Shown: positions 48,001 to 63,000 of the stretch, piece by piece
How the letters are laid out: the number at the start of each line of letters is the position of its first letter
Numbering within the stretch: the stretch's first letter is position 1
Assembly: GCF_000699445.3 (NCBI RefSeq)
Contig: NC_067199.1
Span: 34,704,902-34,768,901 of the forward strand
Reading direction: 5' to 3'
Length of the DNA stretch: 64,000 bases
DNA from: Schistosoma haematobium
Lineage: Eukaryota; Platyhelminthes; Trematoda; Strigeidida; Schistosomatidae
The notes under the pieces: generated by a model
Told to the model about the DNA's origin: nothing
What the model saw: only the letters and a program-made list of their open reading frames with translations
Databases searched by the model: none
Position numbers and translations under genes: made by a program

Positions 48001-51000
48001 GCGAAGAAGGTGAAGTTGCCCACAGTGTCGGGAGACGTGGATGCTAGTTTGGATGTGGGTGGAAAGGTTGATGTTCCCAGTGTGAAGGTTGATGTGGACT
48101 CAGGTGATCGAGTCAAAGGTAAGAAGTTCCACTGGTCTCCGAATATCTCATTGCCAAAGTTGAAAGTGCATGGACCAGATTTGTCTGGAAAACTTCATGC
48201 AGATGCACCTGATGTGGATGTGAATGTGACTGGTCCATCTGTGGAGATGCCATCTCTGAAAGCCAGTGGTCATTTGCCTACTGTCGATGTGTCCGTTCCC
48301 GATGCATCGTTGGGAGGTGATCTATCCGGTAAGCTCGATTTGGAGGGTGTCGGTGTGGGAGTTGTGGACGCTGATTTGAATCTGCCAGACCTACAGATCT
48401 CAGGAAATGTGAGTGCACCGTCTGTCGAGGGAGACCTATCCATGCCAGATGTTTCCGCCAATCTGGACACAGATGTGAAACTGCCCAGTGTGCAACTGAC
48501 TGGTCCAGATCTCCGTGTACATGGTGAGATGCCGGATGTGGATGTGGGTGCTAAGGTGGATGTACCGAAACCACATATTTCAATCAAGACACCGAAATTC
48601 GGGTTCGGTCTGGGCAAGAAGAAGACGAAAGTGAAGACTCCAAAGGCTGATGTGAAAGTGGAGGGTGGAGCAGGTGAGGATATAGATTTGGATGCCGGTT
48701 TGGACGCTCACTTAGATGGTAAAGCAAGAAAGGGAGGTAAGAAGTTCCATTGGTCTCCTAAGTTCGGGTTGCCGAAGGGTGGTCTGAAGATTGGTGGAGG
48801 TGCTGGTGTTGGAGTGCCGGACACCTCGGTGTCTGTCTCAGGTACGACTGGTGGTGTGGATGTGTCTCTTCCGAAACCCGAACTCGATGTCTCCATGGAG
48901 GTTCCCGACGTTGGTGTGTCCGCCTCTGTGCCCGAAATCGATGTATCAGGTGGTGAGTTGGGACTGACTGGGAAGGTTTCTGCACCCGGTGTGGATGTCA
49001 GTGTTCCGTCGAAGAAGAAGAAGAAGTTCACCTTCGGTTGGGGCTCGAAAGACAAGAAGGCGAAGAAGGTGAAGTTGCCCACAGTGTCGGGAGACGTGGA
49101 TGCTAGTTTGGATGTGGGTGGAAAGGTTGATGTTCCCAGTGTGAAGGTTGATGTGGACTCAGGTGATCGAGTCAAAGGTAAGAAGTTCCACTGGTCTCCG
49201 AATATCTCATTGCCAAAGTTGAAAGTGCATGGACCAGATTTGTCTGGAAAACTTCATGCAGATGCACCTGATGTGGATGTGAATGTGACTGGTCCATCTG
49301 TGGAGATGCCATCTCTGAAAGCCAGTGGTCATTTGCCTACTGTCGATGTGTCCGTTCCCGATGCATCGTTGGGAGGTGATCTATCCGGTAAGCTCGATTT
49401 GGAGGGTGTCGGTGTGGGAGTTGTGGACGCTGATTTGAATCTGCCAGACCTACAGATCTCAGGAAATGTGAGTGCACCGTCTGTCGAGGAGACCTATCCA
49501 TGCCAGATGTTTCCGCCAATCTGGACACAGATGTGAAACTGCCCAGTGTGCAACTGACTGGTCCAGATCTCCGTGTACATGGTGAGATGCCGGATGTGGA
49601 TGTGGGTGCTAAGGTGGATGTACCGAAACCACATATTTCAATCAAGACACCGAAATTCGGGTTCGGTCTGGGCAAGAAGAAGACGAAAGTGAAGACTCCA
49701 AAGGCTGATGTGAAAGTGGAGGGTGGAGCAGGTGAGGATATAGATTTGGATGCCGGTTTGGACGCTCACTTAGATGGTAAAGCAAGAAAGGGAGGTAAGA
49801 AGTTCCATTGGTCTCCTAAGTTCGGGTTGCCGAAGGGTGGTCTGAAGATTGGTGGAGGTGCTGGTGTTGGAGTGCCGGACACCTCGGTGTCTGTCTCAGG
49901 TACGACTGGTGGTGTGGATGTGTCTCTTCCGAAACCCGAACTCGATGTCTCCATGGAGGTTCCCGACGTTGGTGTGTCCGCCTCTGTGCCCGAAATCGAT
50001 GTATCAGGTGGTGAGTTGGGACTGACTGGGAAGGTTTCTGCACCCGGTGTGGATGTCAGTGTTCCGTCGAAGAAGAAGAAGAAGTTCACCTTCGGTTGGG
50101 GCTCGAAAGACAAGAAGGCGAAGAAGGTGAAGTTGCCCACAGTGTCGGGAGACGTGGATGCTAGTTTGGATGTGGGTGGAAAGGTTGATGTTCCCAGTGT
50201 GAAGGTTGATGTGGACTCAGGTGATCGAGTCAAAGGTAAGAAGTTCCACTGGTCTCCGAATATCTCATTGCCAAAGTTGAAAGTGCATGGACCAGATTTG
50301 TCTGGAAAACTTCATGCAGATGCACCTGATGTGGATGTGAATGTGACTGGTCCATCTGTGGAGATGCCATCTCTGAAAGCCAGTGGTCATTTGCCTACTG
50401 TCGATGTGTCCGTTCCCGATGCATCGTTGGGAGGTGATCTATCCGGTAAGCTCGATTTGGAGGGTGTCGGTGTGGGAGTTGTGGACGCTGATTTGAATCT
50501 GCCAGACCTACAGATCTCAGGAAATGTGAGTGCACCGTCTGTCGAGGAGACCTATCCATGCCAGATGTTTCCGCCAATCTGGACACAGATGTGAAACTGC
50601 CCAGTGTGCAACTGACTGGTCCAGATCTCCGTGTACATGGTGAGATGCCGGATGTGGATGTGGGTGCTAAGGTGGATGTACCGAAACCACATATTTCAAT
50701 CAAGACACCGAAATTCGGGTTCGGTCTGGGCAAGAAGAAGACGAAAGTGAAGACTCCAAAGGCTGATGTGAAAGTGGAGGGTGGAGCAGGTGAGGATATA
50801 GATTTGGATGCCGGTTTGGACGCTCACTTAGATGGTAAAGCAAGAAAGGGAGGTAAGAAGTTCCATTGGTCTCCTAAGTTCGGGTTGCCGAAGGGTGGTC
50901 TGAAGATTGGTGGAGGTGCTGGTGTTGGAGTGCCGGACACCTCGGTGTCTGTCTCAGGTACGACTGGTGGTGTGGATGTGTCTCTTCCGAAACCCGAACT

Positions 51001-54000
51001 CGATGTCTCCATGGAGGTTCCCGACGTTGGTGTGTCCGCCTCTGTGCCCGAAATCGATGTATCAGGTGGTGAGTTGGGACTGACTGGGAAGGTTTCTGCA
51101 CCCGGTGTGGATGTCAGTGTTCCGTCGAAGAAGAAGAAGAAGTTCACCTTCGGTTGGGGCTCGAAAGACAAGAAGGCGAAGAAGGTGAAGTTGCCCACAG
51201 TGTCGGGAGACGTGGATGCTAGTTTGGATGTGGGTGGAAAGGTTGATGTTCCCAGTGTGAAGGTTGATGTGGACTCAGGTGATCGAGTCAAAGGTAAGAA
51301 GTTCCACTGGTCTCCGAATATCTCATTGCCAAAGTTGAAAGTGCATGGACCAGATTTGTCTGGAAAACTTCATGCAGATGCACCTGATGTGGATGTGAAT
51401 GTGACTGGTCCATCTGTGGAGATGCCATCTCTGAAAGCCAGTGGTCATTTGCCTACTGTCGATGTGTCCGTTCCCGATGCATCGTTGGGAGGTGATCTAT
51501 CCGGTAAGCTCGATTTGGAGGGTGTCGGTGTGGGAGTTGTGGACGCTGATTTGAATCTGCCAGACCTACAGATCTCAGGAAATGTGAGTGCACCGTCTGT
51601 CGAGGAGACCTATCCATGCCAGATGTTTCCGCCAATCTGGACACAGATGTGAAACTGCCCAGTGTGCAACTGACTGGTCCAGATCTCCGTGTACATGGTG
51701 AGATGCCGGATGTGGATGTGGGTGCTAAGGTGGATGTACCGAAACCACATATTTCAATCAAGACACCGAAATTCGGGTTCGGTCTGGGCAAGAAGAAGAC
51801 GAAAGTGAAGACTCCAAAGGCTGATGTGAAAGTGGAGGGTGGAGCAGGTGAGGATATAGATTTGGATGCCGGTTTGGACGCTCACTTAGATGGTAAAGCA
51901 AGAAAGGGAGGTAAGAAGTTCCATTGGTCTCCTAAGTTCGGGTTGCCGAAGGGTGGTCTGAAGATTGGTGGAGGTGCTGGTGTTGGAGTGCCGGACACCT
52001 CGGTGTCTGTCTCAGGTACGACTGGTGGTGTGGATGTGTCTCTTCCGAAACCCGAACTCGATGTCTCCATGGAGGTTCCCGACGTTGGTGTGTCCGCCTC
52101 TGTGCCCGAAATCGATGTATCAGGTGGTGAGTTGGGACTGACTGGGAAGGTTTCTGCACCCGGTGTGGATGTCAGTGTTCCGTCGAAGAAGAAGAAGAAG
52201 TTCACCTTCGGTTGGGGCTCGAAAGACAAGAAGGCGAAGAAGGTGAAGTTGCCCACAGTGTCGGGAGACGTGGATGCTAGTTTGGATGTGGGTGGAAAGG
52301 TTGATGTTCCCAGTGTGAAGGTTGATGTGGACTCAGGTGATCGAGTCAAAGGTAAGAAGTTCCACTGGTCTCCGAATATCTCATTGCCAAAGTTGAAAGT
52401 GCATGGACCAGATTTGTCTGGAAAACTTCATGCAGATGCACCTGATGTGGATGTGAATGTGACTGGTCCATCTGTGGAGATGCCATCTCTGAAAGCCAGT
52501 GGTCATTTGCCTACTGTCGATGTGTCCGTTCCCGATGCATCGTTGGGAGGTGATCTATCCGGTAAGCTCGATTTGGAGGGTGTCGGTGTGGGAGTTGTGG
52601 ACGCTGATTTGAATCTGCCAGACCTACAGATCTCAGGAAATGTGAGTGCACCGTCTGTCGAGGAGACCTATCCATGCCAGATGTTTCCGCCAATCTGGAC
52701 ACAGATGTGAAACTGCCCAGTGTGCAACTGACTGGTCCAGATCTCCGTGTACATGGTGAGATGCCGGATGTGGATGTGGGTGCTAAGGTGGATGTACCGA
52801 AACCACATATTTCAATCAAGACACCGAAATTCGGGTTCGGTCTGGGCAAGAAGAAGACGAAAGTGAAGACTCCAAAGGCTGATGTGAAAGTGGAGGGTGG
52901 AGCAGGTGAGGATATAGATTTGGATGCCGGTTTGGACGCTCACTTAGATGGTAAAGCAAGAAAGGGAGGTAAGAAGTTCCATTGGTCTCCTAAGTTCGGG
53001 TTGCCGAAGGGTGGTCTGAAGATTGGTGGAGGTGCTGGTGTTGGAGTGCCGGACACCTCGGTGTCTGTCTCAGGTACGACTGGTGGTGTGGATGTGTCTC
53101 TTCCGAAACCCGAACTCGATGTCTCCATGGAGGTTCCCGACGTTGGTGTGTCCGCCTCTGTGCCCGAAATCGATGTATCAGGTGGTGAGTTGGGACTGAC
53201 TGGGAAGGTTTCTGCACCCGGTGTGGATGTCAGTGTTCCGTCGAAGAAGAAGAAGAAGTTCACCTTCGGTTGGGGCTCGAAAGACAAGAAGGCGAAGAAG
53301 GTGAAGTTGCCCACAGTGTCGGGAGACGTGGATGCTAGTTTGGATGTGGGTGGAAAGGTTGATGTTCCCAGTGTGAAGGTTGATGTGGACTCAGGTGATC
53401 GAGTCAAAGGTAAGAAGTTCCACTGGTCTCCGAATATCTCATTGCCAAAGTTGAAAGTGCATGGACCAGATTTGTCTGGAAAACTTCATGCAGATGCACC
53501 TGATGTGGATGTGAATGTGACTGGTCCATCTGTGGAGATGCCATCTCTGAAAGCCAGTGGTCATTTGCCTACTGTCGATGTGTCCGTTCCCGATGCATCG
53601 TTGGGAGGTGATCTATCCGGTAAGCTCGATTTGGAGGGTGTCGGTGTGGGAGTTGTGGACGCTGATTTGAATCTGCCAGACCTACAGATCTCAGGAAATG
53701 TGAGTGCACCGTCTGTCGAGGGAGACCTATCCATGCCAGATGTTTCCGCCAATCTGGACACAGATGTGAAACTGCCCAGTGTGCAACTGACTGGTCCAGA
53801 TCTCCGTGTACATGGTGAGATGCCGGATGTGGATGTGGGTGCTAAGGTGGATGTACCGAAACCACATATTTCAATCAAGACACCGAAATTCGGGTTCGGT
53901 CTGGGCAAGAAGAAGACGAAAGTGAAGACTCCAAAGGCTGATGTGAAAGTGGAGGGTGGAGCAGGTGAGGATATAGATTTGGATGCCGGTTTGGACGCTC

Positions 54001-57000
54001 ACTTAGATGGTAAAGCAAGAAAGGGAGGTAAGAAGTTCCATTGGTCTCCTAAGTTCGGGTTGCCGAAGGGTGGTCTGAAGATTGGTGGAGGTGCTGGTGT
54101 TGGAGTGCCGGACACCTCGGTGTCTGTCTCAGGTACGACTGGTGGTGTGGATGTGTCTCTTCCGAAACCCGAACTCGATGTCTCCATGGAGGTTCCCGAC
54201 GTTGGTGTGTCCGCCTCTGTGCCCGAAATCGATGTATCAGGTGGTGAGTTGGGACTGACTGGGAAGGTTTCTGCACCCGGTGTGGATGTCAGTGTTCCGT
54301 CGAAGAAGAAGAAGAAGTTCACCTTCGGTTGGGGCTCGAAAGACAAGAAGGCGAAGAAGGTGAAGTTGCCCACAGTGTCGGGAGACGTGGATGCTAGTTT
54401 GGATGTGGGTGGAAAGGTTGATGTTCCCAGTGTGAAGGTTGATGTGGACTCAGGTGATCGAGTCAAAGGTAAGAAGTTCCACTGGTCTCCGAATATCTCA
54501 TTGCCAAAGTTGAAAGTGCATGGACCAGATTTGTCTGGAAAACTTCATGCAGATGCACCTGATGTGGATGTGAATGTGACTGGTCCATCTGTGGAGATGC
54601 CATCTCTGAAAGCCAGTGGTCATTTGCCTACTGTCGATGTGTCCGTTCCCGATGCATCGTTGGGAGGTGATCTATCCGGTAAGCTCGATTTGGAGGGTGT
54701 CGGTGTGGGAGTTGTGGACGCTGATTTGAATCTGCCAGACCTACAGATCTCAGGAAATGTGAGTGCACCGTCTGTCGAGGAGACCTATCCATGCCAGATG
54801 TTTCCGCCAATCTGGACACAGATGTGAAACTGCCCAGTGTGCAACTGACTGGTCCAGATCTCCGTGTACATGGTGAGATGCCGGATGTGGATGTGGGTGC
54901 TAAGGTGGATGTACCGAAACCACATATTTCAATCAAGACACCGAAATTCGGGTTCGGTCTGGGCAAGAAGAAGACGAAAGTGAAGACTCCAAAGGCTGAT
55001 GTGAAAGTGGAGGGTGGAGCAGGTGAGGATATAGATTTGGATGCCGGTTTGGACGCTCACTTAGATGGTAAAGCAAGAAAGGGAGGTAAGAAGTTCCATT
55101 GGTCTCCTAAGTTCGGGTTGCCGAAGGGTGGTCTGAAGATTGGTGGAGGTGCTGGTGTTGGAGTGCCGGACACCTCGGTGTCTGTCTCAGGTACGACTGG
55201 TGGTGTGGATGTGTCTCTTCCGAAACCCGAACTCGATGTCTCCATGGAGGTTCCCGACGTTGGTGTGTCCGCCTCTGTGCCCGAAATCGATGTATCAGGT
55301 GGTGAGTTGGGACTGACTGGGAAGGTTTCTGCACCCGGTGTGGATGTCAGTGTTCCGTCGAAGAAGAAGAAGAAGTTCACCTTCGGTTGGGGCTCGAAAG
55401 ACAAGAAGGCGAAGAAGGTGAAGTTGCCCACAGTGTCGGGAGACGTGGATGCTAGTTTGGATGTGGGTGGAAAGGTTGATGTTCCCAGTGTGAAGGTTGA
55501 TGTGGACTCAGGTGATCGAGTCAAAGGTAAGAAGTTCCACTGGTCTCCGAATATCTCATTGCCAAAGTTGAAAGTGCATGGACCAGATTTGTCTGGAAAA
55601 CTTCATGCAGATGCACCTGATGTGGATGTGAATGTGACTGGTCCATCTGTGGAGATGCCATCTCTGAAAGCCAGTGGTCATTTGCCTACTGTCGATGTGT
55701 CCGTTCCCGATGCATCGTTGGGAGGTGATCTATCCGGTAAGCTCGATTTGGAGGGTGTCGGTGTGGGAGTTGTGGACGCTGATTTGAATCTGCCAGACCT
55801 ACAGATCTCAGGAAATGTGAGTGCACCGTCTGTCGAGGGAGACCTATCCATGCCAGATGTTTCCGCCAATCTGGACACAGATGTGAAACTGCCCAGTGTG
55901 CAACTGACTGGTCCAGATCTCCGTGTACATGGTGAGATGCCGGATGTGGATGTGGGTGCTAAGGTGGATGTACCGAAACCACATATTTCAATCAAGACAC
56001 CGAAATTCGGGTTCGGTCTGGGCAAGAAGAAGACGAAAGTGAAGACTCCAAAGGCTGATGTGAAAGTGGAGGGTGGAGCAGGTGAGGATATAGATTTGGA
56101 TGCCGGTTTGGACGCTCACTTAGATGGTAAAGCAAGAAAGGGAGGTAAGAAGTTCCATTGGTCTCCTAAGTTCGGGTTGCCGAAGGGTGGTCTGAAGATT
56201 GGTGGAGGTGCTGGTGTTGGAGTGCCGGACACCTCGGTGTCTGTCTCAGGTACGACTGGTGGTGTGGATGTGTCTCTTCCGAAACCCGAACTCGATGTCT
56301 CCATGGAGGTTCCCGACGTTGGTGTGTCCGCCTCTGTGCCCGAAATCGATGTATCAGGTGGTGAGTTGGGACTGACTGGGAAGGTTTCTGCACCCGGTGT
56401 GGATGTCAGTGTTCCGTCGAAGAAGAAGAAGAAGTTCACCTTCGGTTGGGGCTCGAAAGACAAGAAGGCGAAGAAGGTGAAGTTGCCCACAGTGTCGGGA
56501 GACGTGGATGCTAGTTTGGATGTGGGTGGAAAGGTTGATGTTCCCAGTGTGAAGGTTGATGTGGACTCAGGTGATCGAGTCAAAGGTAAGAAGTTCCACT
56601 GGTCTCCGAATATCTCATTGCCAAAGTTGAAAGTGCATGGACCAGATTTGTCTGGAAAACTTCATGCAGATGCACCTGATGTGGATGTGAATGTGACTGG
56701 TCCATCTGTGGAGATGCCATCTCTGAAAGCCAGTGGTCATTTGCCTACTGTCGATGTGTCCGTTCCCGATGCATCGTTGGGAGGTGATCTATCCGGTAAG
56801 CTCGATTTGGAGGGTGTCGGTGTGGGAGTTGTGGACGCTGATTTGAATCTGCCAGACCTACAGATCTCAGGAAATGTGAGTGCACCGTCTGTCGAGGAGA
56901 CCTATCCATGCCAGATGTTTCCGCCAATCTGGACACAGATGTGAAACTGCCCAGTGTGCAACTGACTGGTCCAGATCTCCGTGTACATGGTGAGATGCCG

Positions 57001-60000
57001 GATGTGGATGTGGGTGCTAAGGTGGATGTACCGAAACCACATATTTCAATCAAGACACCGAAATTCGGGTTCGGTCTGGGCAAGAAGAAGACGAAAGTGA
57101 AGACTCCAAAGGCTGATGTGAAAGTGGAGGGTGGAGCAGGTGAGGATATAGATTTGGATGCCGGTTTGGACGCTCACTTAGATGGTAAAGCAAGAAAGGG
57201 AGGTAAGAAGTTCCATTGGTCTCCTAAGTTCGGGTTGCCGAAGGGTGGTCTGAAGATTGGTGGAGGTGCTGGTGTTGGAGTGCCGGACACCTCGGTGTCT
57301 GTCTCAGGTACGACTGGTGGTGTGGATGTGTCTCTTCCGAAACCCGAACTCGATGTCTCCATGGAGGTTCCCGACGTTGGTGTGTCCGCCTCTGTGCCCG
57401 AAATCGATGTATCAGGTGGTGAGTTGGGACTGACTGGGAAGGTTTCTGCACCCGGTGTGGATGTCAGTGTTCCGTCGAAGAAGAAGAAGAAGTTCACCTT
57501 CGGTTGGGGCTCGAAAGACAAGAAGGCGAAGAAGGTGAAGTTGCCCACAGTGTCGGGAGACGTGGATGCTAGTTTGGATGTGGGTGGAAAGGTTGATGTT
57601 CCCAGTGTGAAGGTTGATGTGGACTCAGGTGATCGAGTCAAAGGTAAGAAGTTCCACTGGTCTCCGAATATCTCATTGCCAAAGTTGAAAGTGCATGGAC
57701 CAGATTTGTCTGGAAAACTTCATGCAGATGCACCTGATGTGGATGTGAATGTGACTGGTCCATCTGTGGAGATGCCATCTCTGAAAGCCAGTGGTCATTT
57801 GCCTACTGTCGATGTGTCCGTTCCCGATGCATCGTTGGGAGGTGATCTATCCGGTAAGCTCGATTTGGAGGGTGTCGGTGTGGGAGTTGTGGACGCTGAT
57901 TTGAATCTGCCAGACCTACAGATCTCAGGAAATGTGAGTGCACCGTCTGTCGAGGAGACCTATCCATGCCAGATGTTTCCGCCAATCTGGACACAGATGT
58001 GAAACTGCCCAGTGTGCAACTGACTGGTCCAGATCTCCGTGTACATGGTGAGATGCCGGATGTGGATGTGGGTGCTAAGGTGGATGTACCGAAACCACAT
58101 ATTTCAATCAAGACACCGAAATTCGGGTTCGGTCTGGGCAAGAAGAAGACGAAAGTGAAGACTCCAAAGGCTGATGTGAAAGTGGAGGGTGGAGCAGGTG
58201 AGGATATAGATTTGGATGCCGGTTTGGACGCTCACTTAGATGGTAAAGCAAGAAAGGGAGGTAAGAAGTTCCATTGGTCTCCTAAGTTCGGGTTGCCGAA
58301 GGGTGGTCTGAAGATTGGTGGAGGTGCTGGTGTTGGAGTGCCGGACACCTCGGTGTCTGTCTCAGGTACGACTGGTGGTGTGGATGTGTCTCTTCCGAAA
58401 CCCGAACTCGATGTCTCCATGGAGGTTCCCGACGTTGGTGTGTCCGCCTCTGTGCCCGAAATCGATGTATCAGGTGGTGAGTTGGGACTGACTGGGAAGG
58501 TTTCTGCACCCGGTGTGGATGTCAGTGTTCCGTCGAAGAAGAAGAAGAAGTTCACCTTCGGTTGGGGCTCGAAAGACAAGAAGGCGAAGAAGGTGAAGTT
58601 GCCCACAGTGTCGGGAGACGTGGATGCTAGTTTGGATGTGGGTGGAAAGGTTGATGTTCCCAGTGTGAAGGTTGATGTGGACTCAGGTGATCGAGTCAAA
58701 GGTAAGAAGTTCCACTGGTCTCCGAATATCTCATTGCCAAAGTTGAAAGTGCATGGACCAGATTTGTCTGGAAAACTTCATGCAGATGCACCTGATGTGG
58801 ATGTGAATGTGACTGGTCCATCTGTGGAGATGCCATCTCTGAAAGCCAGTGGTCATTTGCCTACTGTCGATGTGTCCGTTCCCGATGCATCGTTGGGAGG
58901 TGATCTATCCGGTAAGCTCGATTTGGAGGGTGTCGGTGTGGGAGTTGTGGACGCTGATTTGAATCTGCCAGACCTACAGATCTCAGGAAATGTGAGTGCA
59001 CCGTCTGTCGAGGGAGACCTATCCATGCCAGATGTTTCCGCCAATCTGGACACAGATGTGAAACTGCCCAGTGTGCAACTGACTGGTCCAGATCTCCGTG
59101 TACATGGTGAGATGCCGGATGTGGATGTGGGTGCTAAGGTGGATGTACCGAAACCACATATTTCAATCAAGACACCGAAATTCGGGTTCGGTCTGGGCAA
59201 GAAGAAGACGAAAGTGAAGACTCCAAAGGCTGATGTGAAAGTGGAGGGTGGAGCAGGTGAGGATATAGATTTGGATGCCGGTTTGGACGCTCACTTAGAT
59301 GGTAAAGCAAGAAAGGGAGGTAAGAAGTTCCATTGGTCTCCTAAGTTCGGGTTGCCGAAGGGTGGTCTGAAGATTGGTGGAGGTGCTGGTGTTGGAGTGC
59401 CGGACACCTCGGTGTCTGTCTCAGGTACGACTGGTGGTGTGGATGTGTCTCTTCCGAAACCCGAACTCGATGTCTCCATGGAGGTTCCCGACGTTGGTGT
59501 GTCCGCCTCTGTGCCCGAAATCGATGTATCAGGTGGTGAGTTGGGACTGACTGGGAAGGTTTCTGCACCCGGTGTGGATGTCAGTGTTCCGTCGAAGAAG
59601 AAGAAGAAGTTCACCTTCGGTTGGGGCTCGAAAGACAAGAAGGCGAAGAAGGTGAAGTTGCCCACAGTGTCGGGAGACGTGGATGCTAGTTTGGATGTGG
59701 GTGGAAAGGTTGATGTTCCCAGTGTGAAGGTTGATGTGGACTCAGGTGATCGAGTCAAAGGTAAGAAGTTCCACTGGTCTCCGAATATCTCATTGCCAAA
59801 GTTGAAAGTGCATGGACCAGATTTGTCTGGAAAACTTCATGCAGATGCACCTGATGTGGATGTGAATGTGACTGGTCCATCTGTGGAGATGCCATCTCTG
59901 AAAGCCAGTGGTCATTTGCCTACTGTCGATGTGTCCGTTCCCGATGCATCGTTGGGAGGTGATCTATCCGGTAAGCTCGATTTGGAGGGTGTCGGTGTGG

Positions 60001-63000
60001 GAGTTGTGGACGCTGATTTGAATCTGCCAGACCTACAGATCTCAGGAAATGTGAGTGCACCGTCTGTCGAGGGAGACCTATCCATGCCAGATGTTTCCGC
60101 CAATCTGGACACAGATGTGAAACTGCCCAGTGTGCAACTGACTGGTCCAGATCTCCGTGTACATGGTGAGATGCCGGATGTGGATGTGGGTGCTAAGGTG
60201 GATGTACCGAAACCACATATTTCAATCAAGACACCGAAATTCGGGTTCGGTCTGGGCAAGAAGAAGACGAAAGTGAAGACTCCAAAGGCTGATGTGAAAG
60301 TGGAGGGTGGAGCAGGTGAGGATATAGATTTGGATGCCGGTTTGGACGCTCACTTAGATGGTAAAGCAAGAAAGGGAGGTAAGAAGTTCCATTGGTCTCC
60401 TAAGTTCGGGTTGCCGAAGGGTGGTCTGAAGATTGGTGGAGGTGCTGGTGTTGGAGTGCCGGACACCTCGGTGTCTGTCTCAGGTACGACTGGTGGTGTG
60501 GATGTGTCTCTTCCGAAACCCGAACTCGATGTCTCCATGGAGGTTCCCGACGTTGGTGTGTCCGCCTCTGTGCCCGAAATCGATGTATCAGGTGGTGAGT
60601 TGGGACTGACTGGGAAGGTTTCTGCACCCGGTGTGGATGTCAGTGTTCCGTCGAAGAAGAAGAAGAAGTTCACCTTCGGTTGGGGCTCGAAAGACAAGAA
60701 GGCGAAGAAGGTGAAGTTGCCCACAGTGTCGGGAGACGTGGATGCTAGTTTGGATGTGGGTGGAAAGGTTGATGTTCCCAGTGTGAAGGTTGATGTGGAC
60801 TCAGGTGATCGAGTCAAAGGTAAGAAGTTCCACTGGTCTCCGAATATCTCATTGCCAAAGTTGAAAGTGCATGGACCAGATTTGTCTGGAAAACTTCATG
60901 CAGATGCACCTGATGTGGATGTGAATGTGACTGGTCCATCTGTGGAGATGCCATCTCTGAAAGCCAGTGGTCATTTGCCTACTGTCGATGTGTCCGTTCC
61001 CGATGCATCGTTGGGAGGTGATCTATCCGGTAAGCTCGATTTGGAGGGTGTCGGTGTGGGAGTTGTGGACGCTGATTTGAATCTGCCAGACCTACAGATC
61101 TCAGGAAATGTGAGTGCACCGTCTGTCGAGGAGACCTATCCATGCCAGATGTTTCCGCCAATCTGGACACATATGTGAAACTGCCCAGTGTGCAACTGAC
61201 TGGTCCAGATCTCCGTGTACATGGTGAGATGCCGGATGTGGATGTGGGTGCTAAGGTGGATGTACCGAAACCACATATTTCAATCAAGACACCGAAATTC
61301 GGGTTCGGTCTGGGCAAGAAGAAGACGAAAGTGAAGACTCCAAAGGCTGATGTGAAAGTGGAGGGTGGAGCAGGTGAGGATATAGATTTGGATGCCGGTT
61401 TGGACGCTCACTTAGATGGTAAAGCAAGAAAGGGAGGTAAGAAGTTCCATTGGTCTCCTAAGTTCGGGTTGCCGAAGGGTGGTCTGAAGATTGGTGGAGG
61501 TGCTGGTGTTGGAGTGCCGGACACCTCGGTGTCTGTCTCAGGTACGACTGGTGGTGTGGATGTGTCTCTTCCGAAACCCGAACTCGATGTCTCCATGGAG
61601 GTTCCCGACGTTGGTGTGTCCGCCTCTGTGCCCGAAATCGATGTATCAGGTGGTGAGTTGGGACTGACTGGGAAGGTTTCTGCACCCGGTGTGGATGTCA
61701 GTGTTCCGTCGAAGAAGAAGAAGAAGTTCACCTTCGGTTGGGGCTCGAAAGACAAGAAGGCGAAGAAGGTGAAGTTGCCCACAGTGTCGGGAGACGTGGA
61801 TGCTAGTTTGGATGTGGGTGGAAAGGTTGATGTTCCCAGTGTGAAGGTTGATGTGGACTCAGGTGATCGAGTCAAAGGTAAGAAGTTCCACTGGTCTCCG
61901 AATATCTCATTGCCAAAGTTGAAAGTGCATGGACCAGATTTGTCTGGAAAACTTCATGCAGATGCATCTGATGTGGATGTGAATGTGACTGGTCCATCTG
62001 TGGAGATGCCATCTCTGAAAGCCAGTGGTCATTTGCCTACTGTCGATGTGTCCGTTCCCGATGCATCGTTGGGAGGTGATCTATCCGGTAAGCTCGATTT
62101 GGAGGGTGTCGGTGTGGGAGTTGTGGACGCTGATTTGAATCTGCCAGACCTACAGATCTCAGGAAATGTGAGTGCACCGTCTGTCGAGGGAGACCTATCC
62201 ATGCCAGATGTTTCCGCCAATCTGGACACAGATGTGAAACTGCCCAGTGTGCAACTGACTGGTCCAGATCTCCGTGTACATGGTGAGATGCCGGATGTGG
62301 ATGTGGGTGCTAAGGTGGATGTACCGAAACCACATATTTCAATCAAGACACCGAAATTCGGGTTCGGTCTGGGCAAGAAGAAGACGAAAGTGAAGACTCC
62401 AAAGGCTGATGTGAAAGTGGAGGGTGGAGCAGGTGAGGATATAGATTTGGATGCCGGTTTGGACGCTCACTTAGATGGTAAAGCAAGAAAGGGAGGTAAG
62501 AAGTTCCATTGGTCTCCTAAGTTCGGGTTGCCGAAGGGTGGTCTGAAGATTGGTGGAGGTGCTGGTGTTGGAGTGCCGGACACCTCGGTGTCTGTCTCAG
62601 GTACGACTGGTGGTGTGGATGTGTCTCTTCCGAAACCCGAACTCGATGTCTCCATGGAGGTTCCCGACGTTGGTGTGTCCGCCTCTGTGCCCGAAATCGA
62701 TGTATCAGGTGGTGAGTTGGGACTGACTGGGAAGGTTTCTGCACCCGGTGTGGATGTCAGTGTTCCGTCGAAGAAGAAGAAGAAGTTCACCTTCGGTTGG
62801 GGCTCGAAAGACAAGAAGGCGAAGAAGGTGAAGTTGCCCACAGTGTCGGGAGACGTGGATGCTAGTTTGGATGTGGGTGGAAAGGTTGATGTTCCCAGTG
62901 TGAAGGTTGATGTGGACTCAGGTGATCGAGTCAAAGGTAAGAAGTTCCACTGGTCTCCGAATATCTCATTGCCAAAGTTGAAAGTGCATGGACCAGATTT

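Noticed and set aside
46324..61178. Several separate paralogous genes starting MPDVSANLD
   Set aside because: The Met is an internal residue in intact units (EGDLSMPDV), and no promoter or spacer exists between units.
46590..62934. Sixteen identical 155-residue open frames (and 75-, 112- and 115-residue ones) on the reverse strand of the array
   Set aside because: They are reverse-strand shadows of the coding repeat, copied because the repeat is copied. Their Pro/Thr/Ser-rich composition is what the reverse complement of the V-D-V coding text gives. The forward frame has the biologically sensible repeats.
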